A stretch of DNA of 37,333 bases from positions 1 to 37,333 of the forward strand of contig JADMIM010000029.1 of the NCBI GenBank assembly GCA_015478585.1. The letters are read 5' to 3'. Both the position numbers and the translations under genes were made by a program. The notes under the pieces were generated by a model. It saw nothing but the letters and a program-made list of their open reading frames with translations, ran no database searches and was not told the DNA's origin. Within the stretch, counting starts at the first letter, position 1. Every line of letters begins with the position of its first letter. This document shows, piece after piece, positions 15,939 to 24,788 of the stretch. Source of the DNA: Thermaceae bacterium. GTDB taxonomy: Bacteria > Deinococcota > Deinococci > Deinococcales > Thermaceae.

Positions 15939-16391
15939 TCAACCTGCACCTTGCCCCCGGATTTGTAAAACTTCCACCGGGTCGCCAGAGCACACCATAC
16001 CGCCCTCGAGCACCTTGGCCAGCATCCCCCGCCGTTTGCCCAGACGCTGGGGGAAATCCTGCCCGTAGCGCTCACGCAGGGTTTTGCAGGGCCTGCAGTA
16101 CAGTGAAATCTCGAGTAGCGAATTCCCGACCCTGAGCTTGGTTCCAGGCTCGAGCAGGTGGGGGTCGAAGTCCAGCACCATATTCTCGCCCAGTGCGCCG
16201 TGGGGAAGATCGAGGCCGATGTTTTTCAGATGGTCGTAAGTGTTCTGGCCTATCAGCAACACAGCTCGGTTCTGGCGTTTGCCAGCCTTGCGGTCATGCC
16301 GAATGCCCTGCCCGACAACCAGCTCAGCCGACTCGAGCTCCGGGCGGGGAAAGCCGCGCAGAAGAGAGGCGTGTAATGAAAGCACTTTCAT
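15939..16391 (-). CDS. MOSC domain protein
   Basis: A 150-residue protein consisting of a single MOSC domain: GQGIRHDRKAGKRQNRAVLL near the N-terminus, GALGENMVLD in the middle, and the conserved cysteine region ISLYCRPCKTL. MOSC domains are thought to bind sulfur or molybdenum cofactor ligands. It sits directly before sufE with 32 bases between, which fits a sulfur-handling pair, but the link is inferred. No good ribosome site precedes the ATG at 16391. Confidence 0.8.
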   Translation of the reverse strand: MKVLSLHASLLRGFPRPELESAELVVGQGIRHDRKAGKRQNRAVLLIGQNTYDHLKNIGLDLPHGALGENMVLDFDPHLLEPGTKLRVGNSLLEISLYCRPCKTLRERYGQDFPQRLGKRRGMLAKVLEGGMVCSGDPVEVLQIRGQGAG

Positions 16392-16490
16392 CGGCTGTCA
16401 TTATCGCGGTTTTCATAAAGAATAGGCCGATCCACTCGGTTAGAAAGACCACACCAGGCTCCAGGCTTTCACCGGAAGTCTGGTTGAGGG

Positions 16491-17510
16491 TCAAAGCTCA
16501 AATGCCAAAAACTCGCTGTAACAGCGTCTGAGGGTATCTTCGGGAATGGGATGAATGGATAGATCCCCCATTCCCATCGGCACGACCCAGTTTAAGGAAG
16601 TGCCGAGTTTTTTCTTGTCCCTGGCCATGAATGCCAGCAGATCGTCCCACTCGAGCCCCGGCAGTGGGGCCGGGGAGAGCCAGGCCAGCAGCTTTTGCAC
16701 GGTGGGAACCAAGTCTTCTCCGCCCTGAGCCCGTCCAAGCAGGGCTGCAAACAGCAGTCCATACGCGACGGCTGCCCCGTGCGAGAGTTTGTGATCGGTA
16801 GCGGCCTCGAGGGCGTGTCCCAGGGTGTGCCCGAGGTTCAGCTTGCGGCGCTCACCTTTTTCTGTGGGGTCGGTCTCAACCACACCAACCTTGACGGCTA
16901 TAGCTCGAGCCAGATAGGGCTCGAGGGAATCGGAAACAGAAAGGTTTTCTACCTCGAGCAGCTGTTCGTCTCCCGCGATGATGCCGTGCTTGAAAGCCTC
17001 GACCAGGCCCTCCTTGAAGATTTGTAGGGGAAGGGTTTGCAAAGCCTCGAGTTCGGCATAAACCCCCTCTGGGGCATAAAAAGCCCCCGCCAGATTTTTC
17101 CCTTCGGGCAGGTTGATTCCGGTTTTGCCCCCCACCGAGGCATCCACGATGGCCAGGGTGGTGGTAGGGATGTTGATAAACTGGATACCGCGCAGGTAGC
17201 TCGCCGCCAGAAAGCCGCCCAGATCGGTGAGGGTTCCGCCCCCCACCACATACAGCAGGGTGTCTCGAGGCAAGGCCGGTTTGGCTAGCCAGGACAGGGT
17301 TTGACCGTAGACCTCGAGGGTTTTGGCTTCTTCGCCGCCCCTCAGTCCCAACCGCACAGGAATTTCCAACTGTTCGGCCAAATCTAGGGCCAAGGGTTCG
17401 ACTGCTGAGTCGTAGAGTAGGGCTTTAGGCCCATCGGCGCGGGGAATTTCCAGGCCATAGCCGATGTGGATGGGATAGCGGCTGGGGCGTTCAATCTTGA
17501 GCTTCAGCAT
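16491..17510 (-). CDS. aroB: 3-dehydroquinate synthase
   Basis: A 339-residue enzyme of the second step of the shikimate pathway, making 3-dehydroquinate from DAHP with NAD and a metal ion. The NAD motif GGGTLTDLGG is at 90-99, PTTTLAIVDASVGGKTG at 115-131 and the metal ligands Glu171 (GLVEAFKHG), His228 (NLGHTLGH) and His244 (LSHGAAVAYG). The open frame extends further upstream through aroK in another frame; the ATG at 17510 is chosen because it begins the first conserved strand and overlaps the aroK end by 20 bases, implying translational coupling. Confidence 0.95.
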   Translation of the reverse strand: MLKLKIERPSRYPIHIGYGLEIPRADGPKALLYDSAVEPLALDLAEQLEIPVRLGLRGGEEAKTLEVYGQTLSWLAKPALPRDTLLYVVGGGTLTDLGGFLAASYLRGIQFINIPTTTLAIVDASVGGKTGINLPEGKNLAGAFYAPEGVYAELEALQTLPLQIFKEGLVEAFKHGIIAGDEQLLEVENLSVSDSLEPYLARAIAVKVGVVETDPTEKGERRKLNLGHTLGHALEAATDHKLSHGAAVAYGLLFAALLGRAQGGEDLVPTVQKLLAWLSPAPLPGLEWDDLLAFMARDKKKLGTSLNWVVPMGMGDLSIHPIPEDTLRRCYSEFLAFEL

Positions 17511-18051
17511 AGTCCCACAGCTCCTCGATAATTTCTTCCACCACGTCGGGAACCCTCCGCCCATCGGTAGAAACATGAACAGTAGCCTGGCGATAGATGG
17601 CTTCTCGCTCGGACAGCAGTTTTTGGATGCGCTCGAGGGCCACAGAAGGGGTTTCGCGGGGGCCATCCAGGATGGGTCGTTGCCCTGGGCGGCGGCTGAC
17701 CCGCTCATAGATGGTTTCGGGGCTAGCCCACAGGCTAACCACCGGCCCCCGCTTGAGCAGCCGCTCGCGGTTTTCGGCGTTCACGAAAGTTCCTCCCCCC
17801 AGCGAAAGCACCAGAAAATCCTTTTGGGTGAGTTCGGCCACGGCCTCGGCCTCGAGCTGGCGGAAAGTGCCTTCACCCAGATGCCTGAAAATGTCGGGAA
17901 TCGAGAGCCCGGTTTCGCGCTCGATATAGCGATCCAGGTCAATGAAGTGCAACATCAGCTCTCTCGCCAGCTCACGCCCGATACGGCTTTTGCCTACCCC
18001 CATAAACCCGGTGAGGGCCACCCAGTTGGTGGGACGTTCAATCTCGAGCAT
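17491..18051 (-). CDS. aroK: Shikimate kinase
   Basis: A 186-residue kinase that phosphorylates shikimate with ATP. Walker A GFMGVGKS is at 15-22, the shikimate-binding Asp pair at 38-40 (FIDLDRYI), Arg64 in GEGTFRQLE, GGG at 85-87 and the LID region near SRRPGQRPIL. Its end overlaps aroB. It follows aroC with a 139-bp gap that holds a heptad-periodic repeat, so the three genes may be one operon (aroC-aroK-aroB). Confidence 0.95.
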   Translation of the reverse strand: MLEIERPTNWVALTGFMGVGKSRIGRELARELMLHFIDLDRYIERETGLSIPDIFRHLGEGTFRQLEAEAVAELTQKDFLVLSLGGGTFVNAENRERLLKRGPVVSLWASPETIYERVSRRPGQRPILDGPRETPSVALERIQKLLSEREAIYRQATVHVSTDGRRVPDVVEEIIEELWDYAEAQD

Positions 18052-18065
18052 GGCAGAGCCGTTAG

Positions 18066-18140
18066 GAGTTGCAGGTCTCGAGTCTCAGTTTGGAAGCGAG
18101 ATTTCCGCCATATGACCTGGGACTGGCGACCTGAGACAAA
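18066..18140. repeat. Heptad-periodic repeat between aroC and aroK
   Basis: Units GCAGGTC and TCGAGTC near 18071-18084, and GACCTGG, GACTGGC, GACCTGA and GACAAAG near 18114-18141, follow 7-base steps. They bracket a non-periodic piece at about 18092-18113. No gene or terminator is visible in the gap. Confidence 0.65.
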
Positions 18141-18190
18141 GCCTTTTCGGTCAAGGGTGGACGGCAAACGGTAAATATCCTTGGCATATC

Positions 18191-19342
18191 TCAATAGGCT
18201 AGCACACGCGCTTTGTAGCGCTCGACCCGCTCGACCAACTCGTCCAGGGTGTCGCCGCCGAACTTCTCGAGGTAAACCTGGGCCAACACGATGCCTACCA
18301 GGGCTTCTAAAATCACGCTGGCAGCGGGTACGGCGGTGGTATCCGAGCGTTCGCGGGCAGCATCAGCGGCAGCATGGGTCACTACGTCTACAGTGGGCAG
18401 GGGTTTCATCAGGGTGGCGATGGGTTTGAGTGCCGCCCTGACCACGAGTTCTTCGCCGGTGCTCATGCCGCCCTCGGTTCCTCCGGCGCGGTTGGTCTGA
18501 CGGTAGTAGCCCCTGGCTTCGTCCCAATAAATGGCATCGTGTACCTCGGAGCCGGGCTTCATGGCGTTGTCGAAGCCGGTGCCAATCTCCACTCCCTTGA
18601 TGGCGGGGATAGACATTGCCATCTGGGCGATGCGTCCATCCAGCTTCTGATCCCAGTGCATTTGAGAGCCCAGCCCAGGAACGACCCCCCTGAACCGCGC
18701 CTCGATGATGCCTCCCAGGGTATCCCCAGCAGCCTTGGCGGCATCTATCCGGCGAATCACTTCGGCTTCGGTTTGGAGGTCGGTCATGCGTACCGGGCTG
18801 GCCTCGACTTGCTCGACCAGGCTCCAATCGAAAGGCTGGGGGCTCCACACTCCGGCCATACCCGCCACATAGGCCACGCTCTGCACCCCGAAAAACGAGA
18901 GCAGCTTGTGCGCAATGGCTCCCACGGCAACCCGCATGGCGGTTTCTCGAGCGCTGGCCCGCTCGAGCACATCACGTAAATCCTTGTGGGCATATTTGAT
19001 GCCCCCCGAAAGGTCGGCGTGGCCGGGCCGGGCTGCAGTGAGGGCTTTTTTGCGCGGCTCACCGCCGGGGGCCGGGTTCATGATTTCAGTCCAGTTGCGG
19101 TAATCGGTGTTTTGAATCACCAGCGTGAGCGGAGCCCCAGTGGTACGACCAGCCCGCACTCCGCTAGCAAACTCCACGCTGTCAGTTTCAATAATCATCC
19201 GTCGCCCCCGCCCATAGCCGCCCTGGCGCTTCTTGAGCCAAGGGTTGATATCCTCGAGGCTCAGGGGAAGCTGGCTGGGCAGGCCCTCTACAATGCCGGT
19301 GAGTTGGGGGCCGTGGGATTCTCCCGCAGTCAAAAAACGCAT
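18191..19342 (-). CDS. aroC: Chorismate synthase
   Basis: A 383-residue enzyme that makes chorismate from EPSP using reduced FMN. The N-terminal signature GESHGPQLTGIVEGLPS starts at residue 7, the second signature RPGHADLSGGIKYAHKDLRD is near 105-124 with RASARETA after it, and the third (a loop of GTEGGMSTGEELVVRAALKP) near 296-315. Length is standard. The ATG at 19342 has TAGGC rather than a strong ribosome site before it. It is first in the aroCKB group on the minus strand. Confidence 0.96.
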   Translation of the reverse strand: MRFLTAGESHGPQLTGIVEGLPSQLPLSLEDINPWLKKRQGGYGRGRRMIIETDSVEFASGVRAGRTTGAPLTLVIQNTDYRNWTEIMNPAPGGEPRKKALTAARPGHADLSGGIKYAHKDLRDVLERASARETAMRVAVGAIAHKLLSFFGVQSVAYVAGMAGVWSPQPFDWSLVEQVEASPVRMTDLQTEAEVIRRIDAAKAAGDTLGGIIEARFRGVVPGLGSQMHWDQKLDGRIAQMAMSIPAIKGVEIGTGFDNAMKPGSEVHDAIYWDEARGYYRQTNRAGGTEGGMSTGEELVVRAALKPIATLMKPLPTVDVVTHAAADAARERSDTTAVPAASVILEALVGIVLAQVYLEKFGGDTLDELVERVERYKARVLAY

Positions 19343-19394
19343 GATGAAAGCCTAGCATCTACCCCGCGTTTTACAAATATCCGGGGTGTTGTGC

Positions 19395-19560
19395 ACACTG
19401 CAGAGGGCAAAACGCAAAACGCCGAAGGCCGAAAGTCAAAAACACAAATCACGTCCCAGACGGTGTTTCTTGATAGGACAATTATGCCGTCCTGGTGTAG
19501 CTTTAAGGCTCTTTGTATTTGTCTTTGACTTTAGCTCTCTGCTCTGTGCCCTCTGCGCTC
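19395..19560. repeat. Left copy (A) of the inverted repeat bracketing the pil operon
   Basis: Positions 19444-19558 match the reverse complement of 24851-24965 without gaps at 111 of 115 bases. The central 60 bases (about 19450-19510) are non-periodic and contain AGGAC and GTCCT as a short stem around AATTATGCC; both sides are heptad-periodic (for example GCAAAAC units near 19408-19425 and TTGACTT, TAGCTCT, CTGCTCT units near 19525-19545). Confidence 0.9.
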
Positions 19561-19565
19561 TCCCA

Positions 19566-19596
19566 CAAATCAAATCGGGAGCCTCGAGGCTCCCGA
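19566..19596 (-). terminator. Rho-independent terminator of the pil operon
   Basis: On the minus strand the stem TCGGGAGCC / GGCTCCCGA (19575-19596) with a TCGA loop is followed by TTTGATTTGT. It lies 17 bases after the pilQ stop. Confidence 0.85.
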
Positions 19597-19613
19597 CCCA
19601 GTTAGATTCGATT

Positions 19614-21170
19614 TTATCGTGCGGCAGCGGGGGTGGTCTGATCTTTGACGATGTTGGCGGTGATAATTACGATCAGCTCGTCGTCGGTGGAGTCTTTCTT
19701 GCTCTGCTTGAAGAGTTCCCCCAGCAGAGGAATATCGCCCAGGAAGGGCACTTTAGTCTCGGTGTTAGTGGTGGTTTTCTGGATCAGCCCACCCAGAACC
19801 ACGGTTTGACCGTCTTTCAAACGCAGCTTGGAGAGAGTGGTTTGTTGGGGTACGCGGATGCTGTCGGGGGTGGGGCCAGCGGTGGGGTCGTCTCCGGCCT
19901 GGGTGAAAACCTCCAAAACCACGTTGCCGTCGGAAGTAATCTGCGGGCGCACCCGCACCAGCAGGCCGTAGTCGTATTCGCGCACGTCCACTTTATCGGC
20001 GATTTTGAGCGGGACAATCAGCTTGCCACCGACCTTGATCTCGGCTCCCTTGGCCCCGGTAGCTCGCAAGTCGCCAGGGTCGGCCCCGTAGTTATCTTCT
20101 ACCAGCACGTTGGCATCGCTCAGGCGACGCGAGAGGTTTTGCCCCTCGAGGGCATCCAAAGTGGCGCGGATATTGAGGGAAGTCAGGCTCTTGGTGGCAT
20201 CGAAAATCAGGCTTAGCCCGGTATTCAAGATGCTGCTGACCAGGTTGCCGCCGGAGATGCTCTGCCAGGTCACTCCGAGGTTGCGGTACACCTCGCTCTT
20301 CACGCTCTGCACCCGAATCTGCAACTGCACCTGCTGTACGGGGTGGTCGAGCTGGGGAATCAAGCGCTCGACCAGGGTGATTTGGTCGCTGGTTCCGGTG
20401 ACAATCAGGGTATTGGTGCGGGCATCCGCGACCACGGTGGCGTTGGGAACTGCGGCGGCGGGTGCAGCCGGTGCGGCTCCTGGCTGGCCCTGCGCAGCGG
20501 GTGCGGCTGGCCCACCGTTTTGCGCGGCCAGGGCTTTGGTGAGCACGTCGGCTAAATCTACGGCTCGAGCATTGGATAGGGCAAAGGATTTCTGCACCAC
20601 CGGGATAGCCGCTACTGCGGTTTTGGGGCGGTCTATGCGCTGGAGCAGCGCAGCTACATCGGCTTGTTGCTTGGCGGTTCCGGTCACGGCCAACACGTTA
20701 GCGCCGGGAGTTACCCGCACTTGCACCCCTGGAATCTCCTGCTGGATGAACTGGGCAAGCTGGTTGGGGTCAGACGAACGTACGTCGTAAAACTCTCGGG
20801 TGGTGGGCTCGGAGCTGGGCTGGGCCTGGGCTTGTTGACCCTGGGCCTGCTGCACGATGGAAGGTGGCCCGACCACGATCACATTATTGGCCAGAAGGGC
20901 GTAGTCTAGCTTGCCGTCGCCATAGGTATTAATCAGTAAATCCCACACCTGGCGGAAAGGTTTCTTGTCGAGGTCGGCATTCACCGTAACCGTAGGAATC
21001 TCTCGCAGGATGGGGGATAGGCCAACGCTCTTGGCAAGGGCTTCCAGAAGGCTCGCCAGGGGTACATTGGTTCCCACGTTGCTAACGGGCTGGTCGAAGC
21101 GGGCATCCTTGGGGAGGCTGCCCGCCATCGCTAGGCTGAGGATCACTAAAATGGCAATCAGTCGTTTCAT
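19614..21170 (-). CDS. pilQ: Type IV pilus secretin PilQ (short form)
   Basis: A 518-residue outer-membrane secretin through which pili extend and DNA enters during transformation. It has a signal peptide (residues 1-17), an STN/N0 domain at about 28-102, an N1-type domain at 124-181 with DVRSSDPNQLAQFIQQEIPG, a second one at about 195-285 interrupted by a Gly/Pro/Ala linker (219-242), and the secretin pore domain from about 290, ending in VPFLGDIPLLGELFK near 474. GAGGCGG precedes the ATG. It is clearly shorter than the Thermus thermophilus PilQ (about 757 residues), which has more periplasmic ring domains. Last gene of pilMNOWQ; a terminator follows. Confidence 0.92.
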   Translation of the reverse strand: MKRLIAILVILSLAMAGSLPKDARFDQPVSNVGTNVPLASLLEALAKSVGLSPILREIPTVTVNADLDKKPFRQVWDLLINTYGDGKLDYALLANNVIVVGPPSIVQQAQGQQAQAQPSSEPTTREFYDVRSSDPNQLAQFIQQEIPGVQVRVTPGANVLAVTGTAKQQADVAALLQRIDRPKTAVAAIPVVQKSFALSNARAVDLADVLTKALAAQNGGPAAPAAQGQPGAAPAAPAAAVPNATVVADARTNTLIVTGTSDQITLVERLIPQLDHPVQQVQLQIRVQSVKSEVYRNLGVTWQSISGGNLVSSILNTGLSLIFDATKSLTSLNIRATLDALEGQNLSRRLSDANVLVEDNYGADPGDLRATGAKGAEIKVGGKLIVPLKIADKVDVREYDYGLLVRVRPQITSDGNVVLEVFTQAGDDPTAGPTPDSIRVPQQTTLSKLRLKDGQTVVLGGLIQKTTTNTETKVPFLGDIPLLGELFKQSKKDSTDDELIVIITANIVKDQTTPAAAR

Positions 21171-21181
21171 CGTTCACCGCC

Positions 21182-22165
21182 TCAAGGGTTTTCGATTTCC
21201 AGGTTCAGGCTATCCGAACCCTGAACCAACAGGGCTTCTTTAGTGTTCAAGCTTTTCAGCAAAACCTCGCTACCCGGCAGGGTACGCCCAACCGGAAGCA
21301 CCACGAAGCCATCCTTGGTCTGGAAAATGCCCACGCTCGTCGCTCCCAACACCACACCCGAGAGTTTCAAGTTTTGTTGGCGTACATATTGACCCAAACC
21401 GTTCTGGGCTACCGAGTCCAGCGACTTGACTGTAGTCGTGGGTTGCAAGACTTGGCTTATCCGTGCATCTAGCTCGGCTTTGGCGAAGTCGAGGTTGGTG
21501 GTTCCAACATTGCTGTCTACCGCGGCCGCCGTTTGATTTTGCGGGCTGGGGGCGGTGAGTTCGCGGCTCAGCGGAGAGAGGCGGATGGGCAGGGCCCCGC
21601 TGCTCAAGCTCAGTGAGCCAGGTAGGTTGCTTCCCCCGCCAGGACTGAGGCGGGCTTGCCCAGGAACCGTGGCCAGGGTGGGGGTAGAGGGCAGATTGCT
21701 TTGCGGCAGCGGCGTGGTGGGTTGACGCACGATGACCGGGTTGGCCTGGGTGGGGATGGGGCTGGCTGTAACCGGGCTCAGGCTGGGGCGAGAGGAGCTG
21801 GGGGGAGGGGTGGCCTGGGCTACGGCTGCGGGTTGATTGGGGGTTTCGACGATGAGTGGAACAAAGGGGTTGGGGGGTACGGTTACTTTGGGCTGAGAGG
21901 TAGGAGGAGTGCTCGAGGCGGTGAGCGTCTGGGGATTGGCAACGGGCTGCGGAGCCTCGGTTACCAAGAAGGGCAAGGGAAGGACTTCCAGAGGCCGCGC
22001 GGTCTGTCCCGAGGTGTCGGGGTTGGGCACTGGAGTGGTTACGGTTTGCGGTGTGGCCTGATTAGGCCGGACAAAGCCCAGATACCAAGTCGCCACAGCG
22101 CCCACCAACAAGGCTGCAACCAAGGCAATCTTGGCCGACTGGGGCATACGCTGGAGGAAGTTCAT
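21182..22165 (-). CDS. pilW: Pilus assembly protein PilW (PilP-like)
   Basis: A 327-residue protein with one membrane segment (about residues 12-31, KIALVALLVGAVATWYLGF type) and a long Pro/Thr/Gln-rich periplasmic linker (about 35-215). The C-terminal part (from about 225) holds short beta-rich segments, LKLSGVVLGATSVGIFQTKD and then VVLPVGRTLPGSEVLLKSL, similar in style to PilP domains that dock on the secretin. In Thermus the gene in this position is called pilW. The ATG at 22165 overlaps the pilO stop (ATGA) and has GGAGG before it. The name rests mainly on gene order. Confidence 0.8.
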   Translation of the reverse strand: MNFLQRMPQSAKIALVAALLVGAVATWYLGFVRPNQATPQTVTTPVPNPDTSGQTARPLEVLPLPFLVTEAPQPVANPQTLTASSTPPTSQPKVTVPPNPFVPLIVETPNQPAAVAQATPPPSSSRPSLSPVTASPIPTQANPVIVRQPTTPLPQSNLPSTPTLATVPGQARLSPGGGSNLPGSLSLSSGALPIRLSPLSRELTAPSPQNQTAAAVDSNVGTTNLDFAKAELDARISQVLQPTTTVKSLDSVAQNGLGQYVRQQNLKLSGVVLGATSVGIFQTKDGFVVLPVGRTLPGSEVLLKSLNTKEALLVQGSDSLNLEIENP

Positions 22166-22848
22166 GGCCGACCTCCGGGTTGCGTAGGCTGGTTGGGGGT
22201 TGGGGGTTGGTTAGGCTGATTGGGCTGGCGCTGCGGGGTCTGACCAGGCTGTCTTTGGACACCCTGAGTCTGAGGCTGGGGGTTGTTACCGGTGTAGGTG
22301 TAAACCGTCATGGTCAAGCTGGTGTTGATGGGAGGGTTGGTGCTCTGGACATTGCCCAACACCAGGTTCAGCCCGGAAATAGTAGAGAAGCGCTGGAGAC
22401 CCTCGAGCTGCTTCAAAAACACATATAGCTCGGGGAAGGGGGATTCTACGGTGAGGGCCAGGTTGGTGCTGCGCACATTGGGCACATCACTGGTGCCGCC
22501 GGGTGAACGGTTGAAGGTCTTGAGCACTACCCCGCTCTCGCGGGCACGCTGGGCTAGCAGGCTCAGTACCTGACCGAGTTGTTCTGTAGGGGGCAACTCG
22601 CGCAGGAAAGCCTGACGTTCGGACTCGAGCTGGGCGATAGTGGCCCGTAGCTGAGGCAGGGCGCGCTGGGCCGCGCGGCCTTTATCCCGTTCGGTAGTGA
22701 GCTGCGCAACTTGGGACTGAAGGTCAGGGATACGGTTTTGCAGGGGCTGAGTGACAAAAAAGTACCACAACACCCCTAACAGCAAGGCCACCACGATAGA
22801 AACAATGGCCCATTCGCGCTGGCCCATTCTAGCGAGAAGGGCTACCAT
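22162..22848 (-). CDS. pilO: Type IV pilus inner-membrane protein PilO
   Basis: A 228-residue protein: one membrane segment at about 14-34 (IVSIVVALLLGVLWYFFV), a coiled coil (QNRIPDLQSQVAQLTTERDK and on to about residue 80), then a ferredoxin-like domain (LPPTEQLGQVLSLLAQRARE, PFPELYVFLKQLEGLQRF) and a Gln/Pro/Asn-rich tail. It pairs with PilN in the alignment complex. A longer frame reaches 22929, but the ATG at 22848 has AGGAGG about 8 bases before it, overlaps pilN by 20 bases, and begins just before the membrane helix. Confidence 0.9.
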   Translation of the reverse strand: MVALLARMGQREWAIVSIVVALLLGVLWYFFVTQPLQNRIPDLQSQVAQLTTERDKGRAAQRALPQLRATIAQLESERQAFLRELPPTEQLGQVLSLLAQRARESGVVLKTFNRSPGGTSDVPNVRSTNLALTVESPFPELYVFLKQLEGLQRFSTISGLNLVLGNVQSTNPPINTSLTMTVYTYTGNNPQPQTQGVQRQPGQTPQRQPNQPNQPPTPNQPTQPGGRP

Positions 22849-23491
22849 TTTGCGCACCTCCTGGGGTAGTGCTGGCGTTTTGGGTGCCACCCACCAGACC
22901 CACGGTGGCCCCGAAGTTATATAACCCACTGGTTTGGTCTAGGCTGGCTTGCTGGAAGTTGATACCGAAGCGATCCGAGGACTCGAAAGCCTGAACAAAA
23001 CGGATGAGGGCATTCTGACCCATAGCCTGACCTTGGAGGTTGAACTCCACACTCACCGGTTTACCATCGTAAGCGCCATTTTGGGCGTTGGTCGAGGCTT
23101 CTTGCGGGGTCAGAGCTTTGGTGCCGATGCTCTTGAGGGCAACCCCGAAGCCCCGCCCTTCACGGGGAATCTGGTTGATAACCTGGGCCAGGTTATCCGA
23201 CCAGGGCACGAACTTGGTGCGCAGGGCATTGCGTACAGCGAGCAGCTTTTCCAGGTCTTGCTGCTGGCTGTTGAGGGTATTTTGTTCGGCGATGAAAGGC
23301 CGCAGGGCATTGACCTCGAGCTGGAGTTGGTCACGCTCGTTTTCCAGGGCCTGCACCTGGGTGAGAGCGTTGTAATGGAGGATGCCTACCGTAGCCAGGG
23401 TAGCCAGCACGAAGACTACGGCTGCCAGCCGCCACCAGCCGGGCTCGACCCGGCGGCGTAGATTTTTGGGAAGCAGGTTGAGGCTAATCAA
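22829..23491 (-). CDS. pilN: Type IV pilus assembly protein PilN
   Basis: A 220-residue protein starting MISLNLLPKNLRRRVEP, the conserved cytoplasmic peptide of PilN that binds PilM, then a membrane segment (about 21-40), a coiled coil (ALTQVQALENERDQLQLEVN) and a periplasmic ferredoxin-like domain (about 95-200). The end is Gly/Ser/Thr/Asn-rich. It overlaps the pilM stop by 8 bases. Confidence 0.92.
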   Translation of the reverse strand: MISLNLLPKNLRRRVEPGWWRLAAVVFVLATLATVGILHYNALTQVQALENERDQLQLEVNALRPFIAEQNTLNSQQQDLEKLLAVRNALRTKFVPWSDNLAQVINQIPREGRGFGVALKSIGTKALTPQEASTNAQNGAYDGKPVSVEFNLQGQAMGQNALIRFVQAFESSDRFGINFQQASLDQTSGLYNFGATVGLVGGTQNASTTPGGAQNGSPSR

Positions 23492-24620
23492 GCGGGCTCA
23501 CCCCCCTCAGGGCCAGACCGATGGGTACGGCGAACTCTGCCGAAAGACCGCGCAGATAATCCAAGTCAAACTTGCTCTTGTCAATCTGGATGCCCTGCCA
23601 GGGGTCGGCGATTTCCAGCGGGATGCCCAGGGTGTCGGCCAGGAGTGGAACCAAGCTGCGCAGCTTGCTTCCGCCGCCCGCCACGAAGCCCTGATCTACA
23701 CCCAGGTCGCCGACTTGTACCCGGAAGAACTCGAGGCTGCGCCGCAACTCGGTGGTCAGCTCGACCAGCACCGGGCGAATGGCATCGTACATGCGGGCCG
23801 GATTGAAGCGCTCGCGTTCGGCATCAAAGTCCAGCAGCAGGTCTTCGTCCTCGGTAGGGATGGTCGCCAGGCCGTAGTTTTTCTTGGCATCCTCGGCAGC
23901 TATGGGGTCTAGGTTGAAGGCTTTGGAGATGGCGGCGGTGAAGTCCTTGCCGGAGAGATTGATAATACGGTTGAGCAGCAACCGCTCCCCGCGCGTCAAT
24001 ACCAGCGCGCTGGACTCGGCTCCAATCTCCAGGAAGAGGGTAATGGGTTCGCGGTCAGTGCCCTTGAGGCGCGTCTCCAGGGTGCGCAGTCCGGCGAAAG
24101 GCTTGACATCAATAACCACCGGCTCGAGGCCCGCCGCCTTGAGCGTTTCGACCAAGCTGGCCACGGTTTCCTGCCGCGCCGCTCCCACCACCACATCCAT
24201 CTGCTCACCATCGGGGATGGTTTCGTGGCTGTCCAACAGCGAATAATCCAGCACCACCTCATCAATGGGGAAGGGAATATAGCGCTCGGCTTCCCAGCGC
24301 ACGGCTTCTTCCATTTGCTTGAGGGGCATTTTGGGCACTTGCAGGGTGCGGGTGATTACCGCCAGGTTGCTGGCTGCCGTCACCACATAGCGCTTGCGAG
24401 TACGCAACTCTGAAAGCATCTCGCGCAACTCGCTCGCCAGCGCGCCGGGCTCTACGATGGAACCGTCTTGGATAGCACCGGGGGGGGTAGGCCGGATCGC
24501 CAGACCCCGCAGGGTCGGGGGATTGCCAGATAGCTCCACCAGCTTGAGGTTGGAGGTTCCAATTTCCAACCCGAGCGCCTCGACCCTGGGTCTTAGCAAG
24601 CCGCCAAAAAACTCACGCAC
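23484..24620 (-). CDS. pilM: Type IV pilus actin-like ATPase PilM
   Basis: A 378-residue cytoplasmic protein of the actin/FtsA fold that binds the PilN N-terminus. The phosphate motif LGLEIGTSNLKLVEL begins near residue 16, the adenosine-side GGGSKLRSL and the YIPFPIDEVVLDYSLL segment are clear, and DPWQGIQIDKS near the C-terminus is typical. The GTG at 24620 is chosen because AAAGGGG lies about 6 bases upstream; a longer GTG start at 24641 would begin inside that site. It is the first gene of the operon. Confidence 0.93.
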   Translation of the reverse strand: MREFFGGLLRPRVEALGLEIGTSNLKLVELSGNPPTLRGLAIRPTPPGAIQDGSIVEPGALASELREMLSELRTRKRYVVTAASNLAVITRTLQVPKMPLKQMEEAVRWEAERYIPFPIDEVVLDYSLLDSHETIPDGEQMDVVVGAARQETVASLVETLKAAGLEPVVIDVKPFAGLRTLETRLKGTDREPITLFLEIGAESSALVLTRGERLLLNRIINLSGKDFTAAISKAFNLDPIAAEDAKKNYGLATIPTEDEDLLLDFDAERERFNPARMYDAIRPVLVELTTELRRSLEFFRVQVGDLGVDQGFVAGGGSKLRSLVPLLADTLGIPLEIADPWQGIQIDKSKFDLDYLRGLSAEFAVPIGLALRGVSPLD

Positions 24621-24634
24621 GCCGACCCCTTTCC

Positions 24635-24667
24635 CACACAAATCTCATATTGTGTGTCAGTATAGCA
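24635..24667 (-). promoter_or_regulatory. Promoter and inverted repeat in front of pilM
   Basis: On the minus strand TGC-TATACT (24659-24667) is an extended -10 element; no strong -35 is seen. Just downstream, CACACAA (24635-24641) and TTGTGTG (24650-24656) form an inverted repeat with an 8-base gap that covers the expected transcript start, so it could be an operator or a 5' hairpin. Confidence 0.5.
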
Positions 24668-24788
24668 TGGCAAAACCACGTTTCCGTGCTCACATCGCCC
24701 ACTTTACCTGACGCTCTGCGGTTTTGGGTGGGCATTTGAACATCGACCTTAACCTTCGCTGTCCAGGTGGGATATTTATGCTTTTAGG

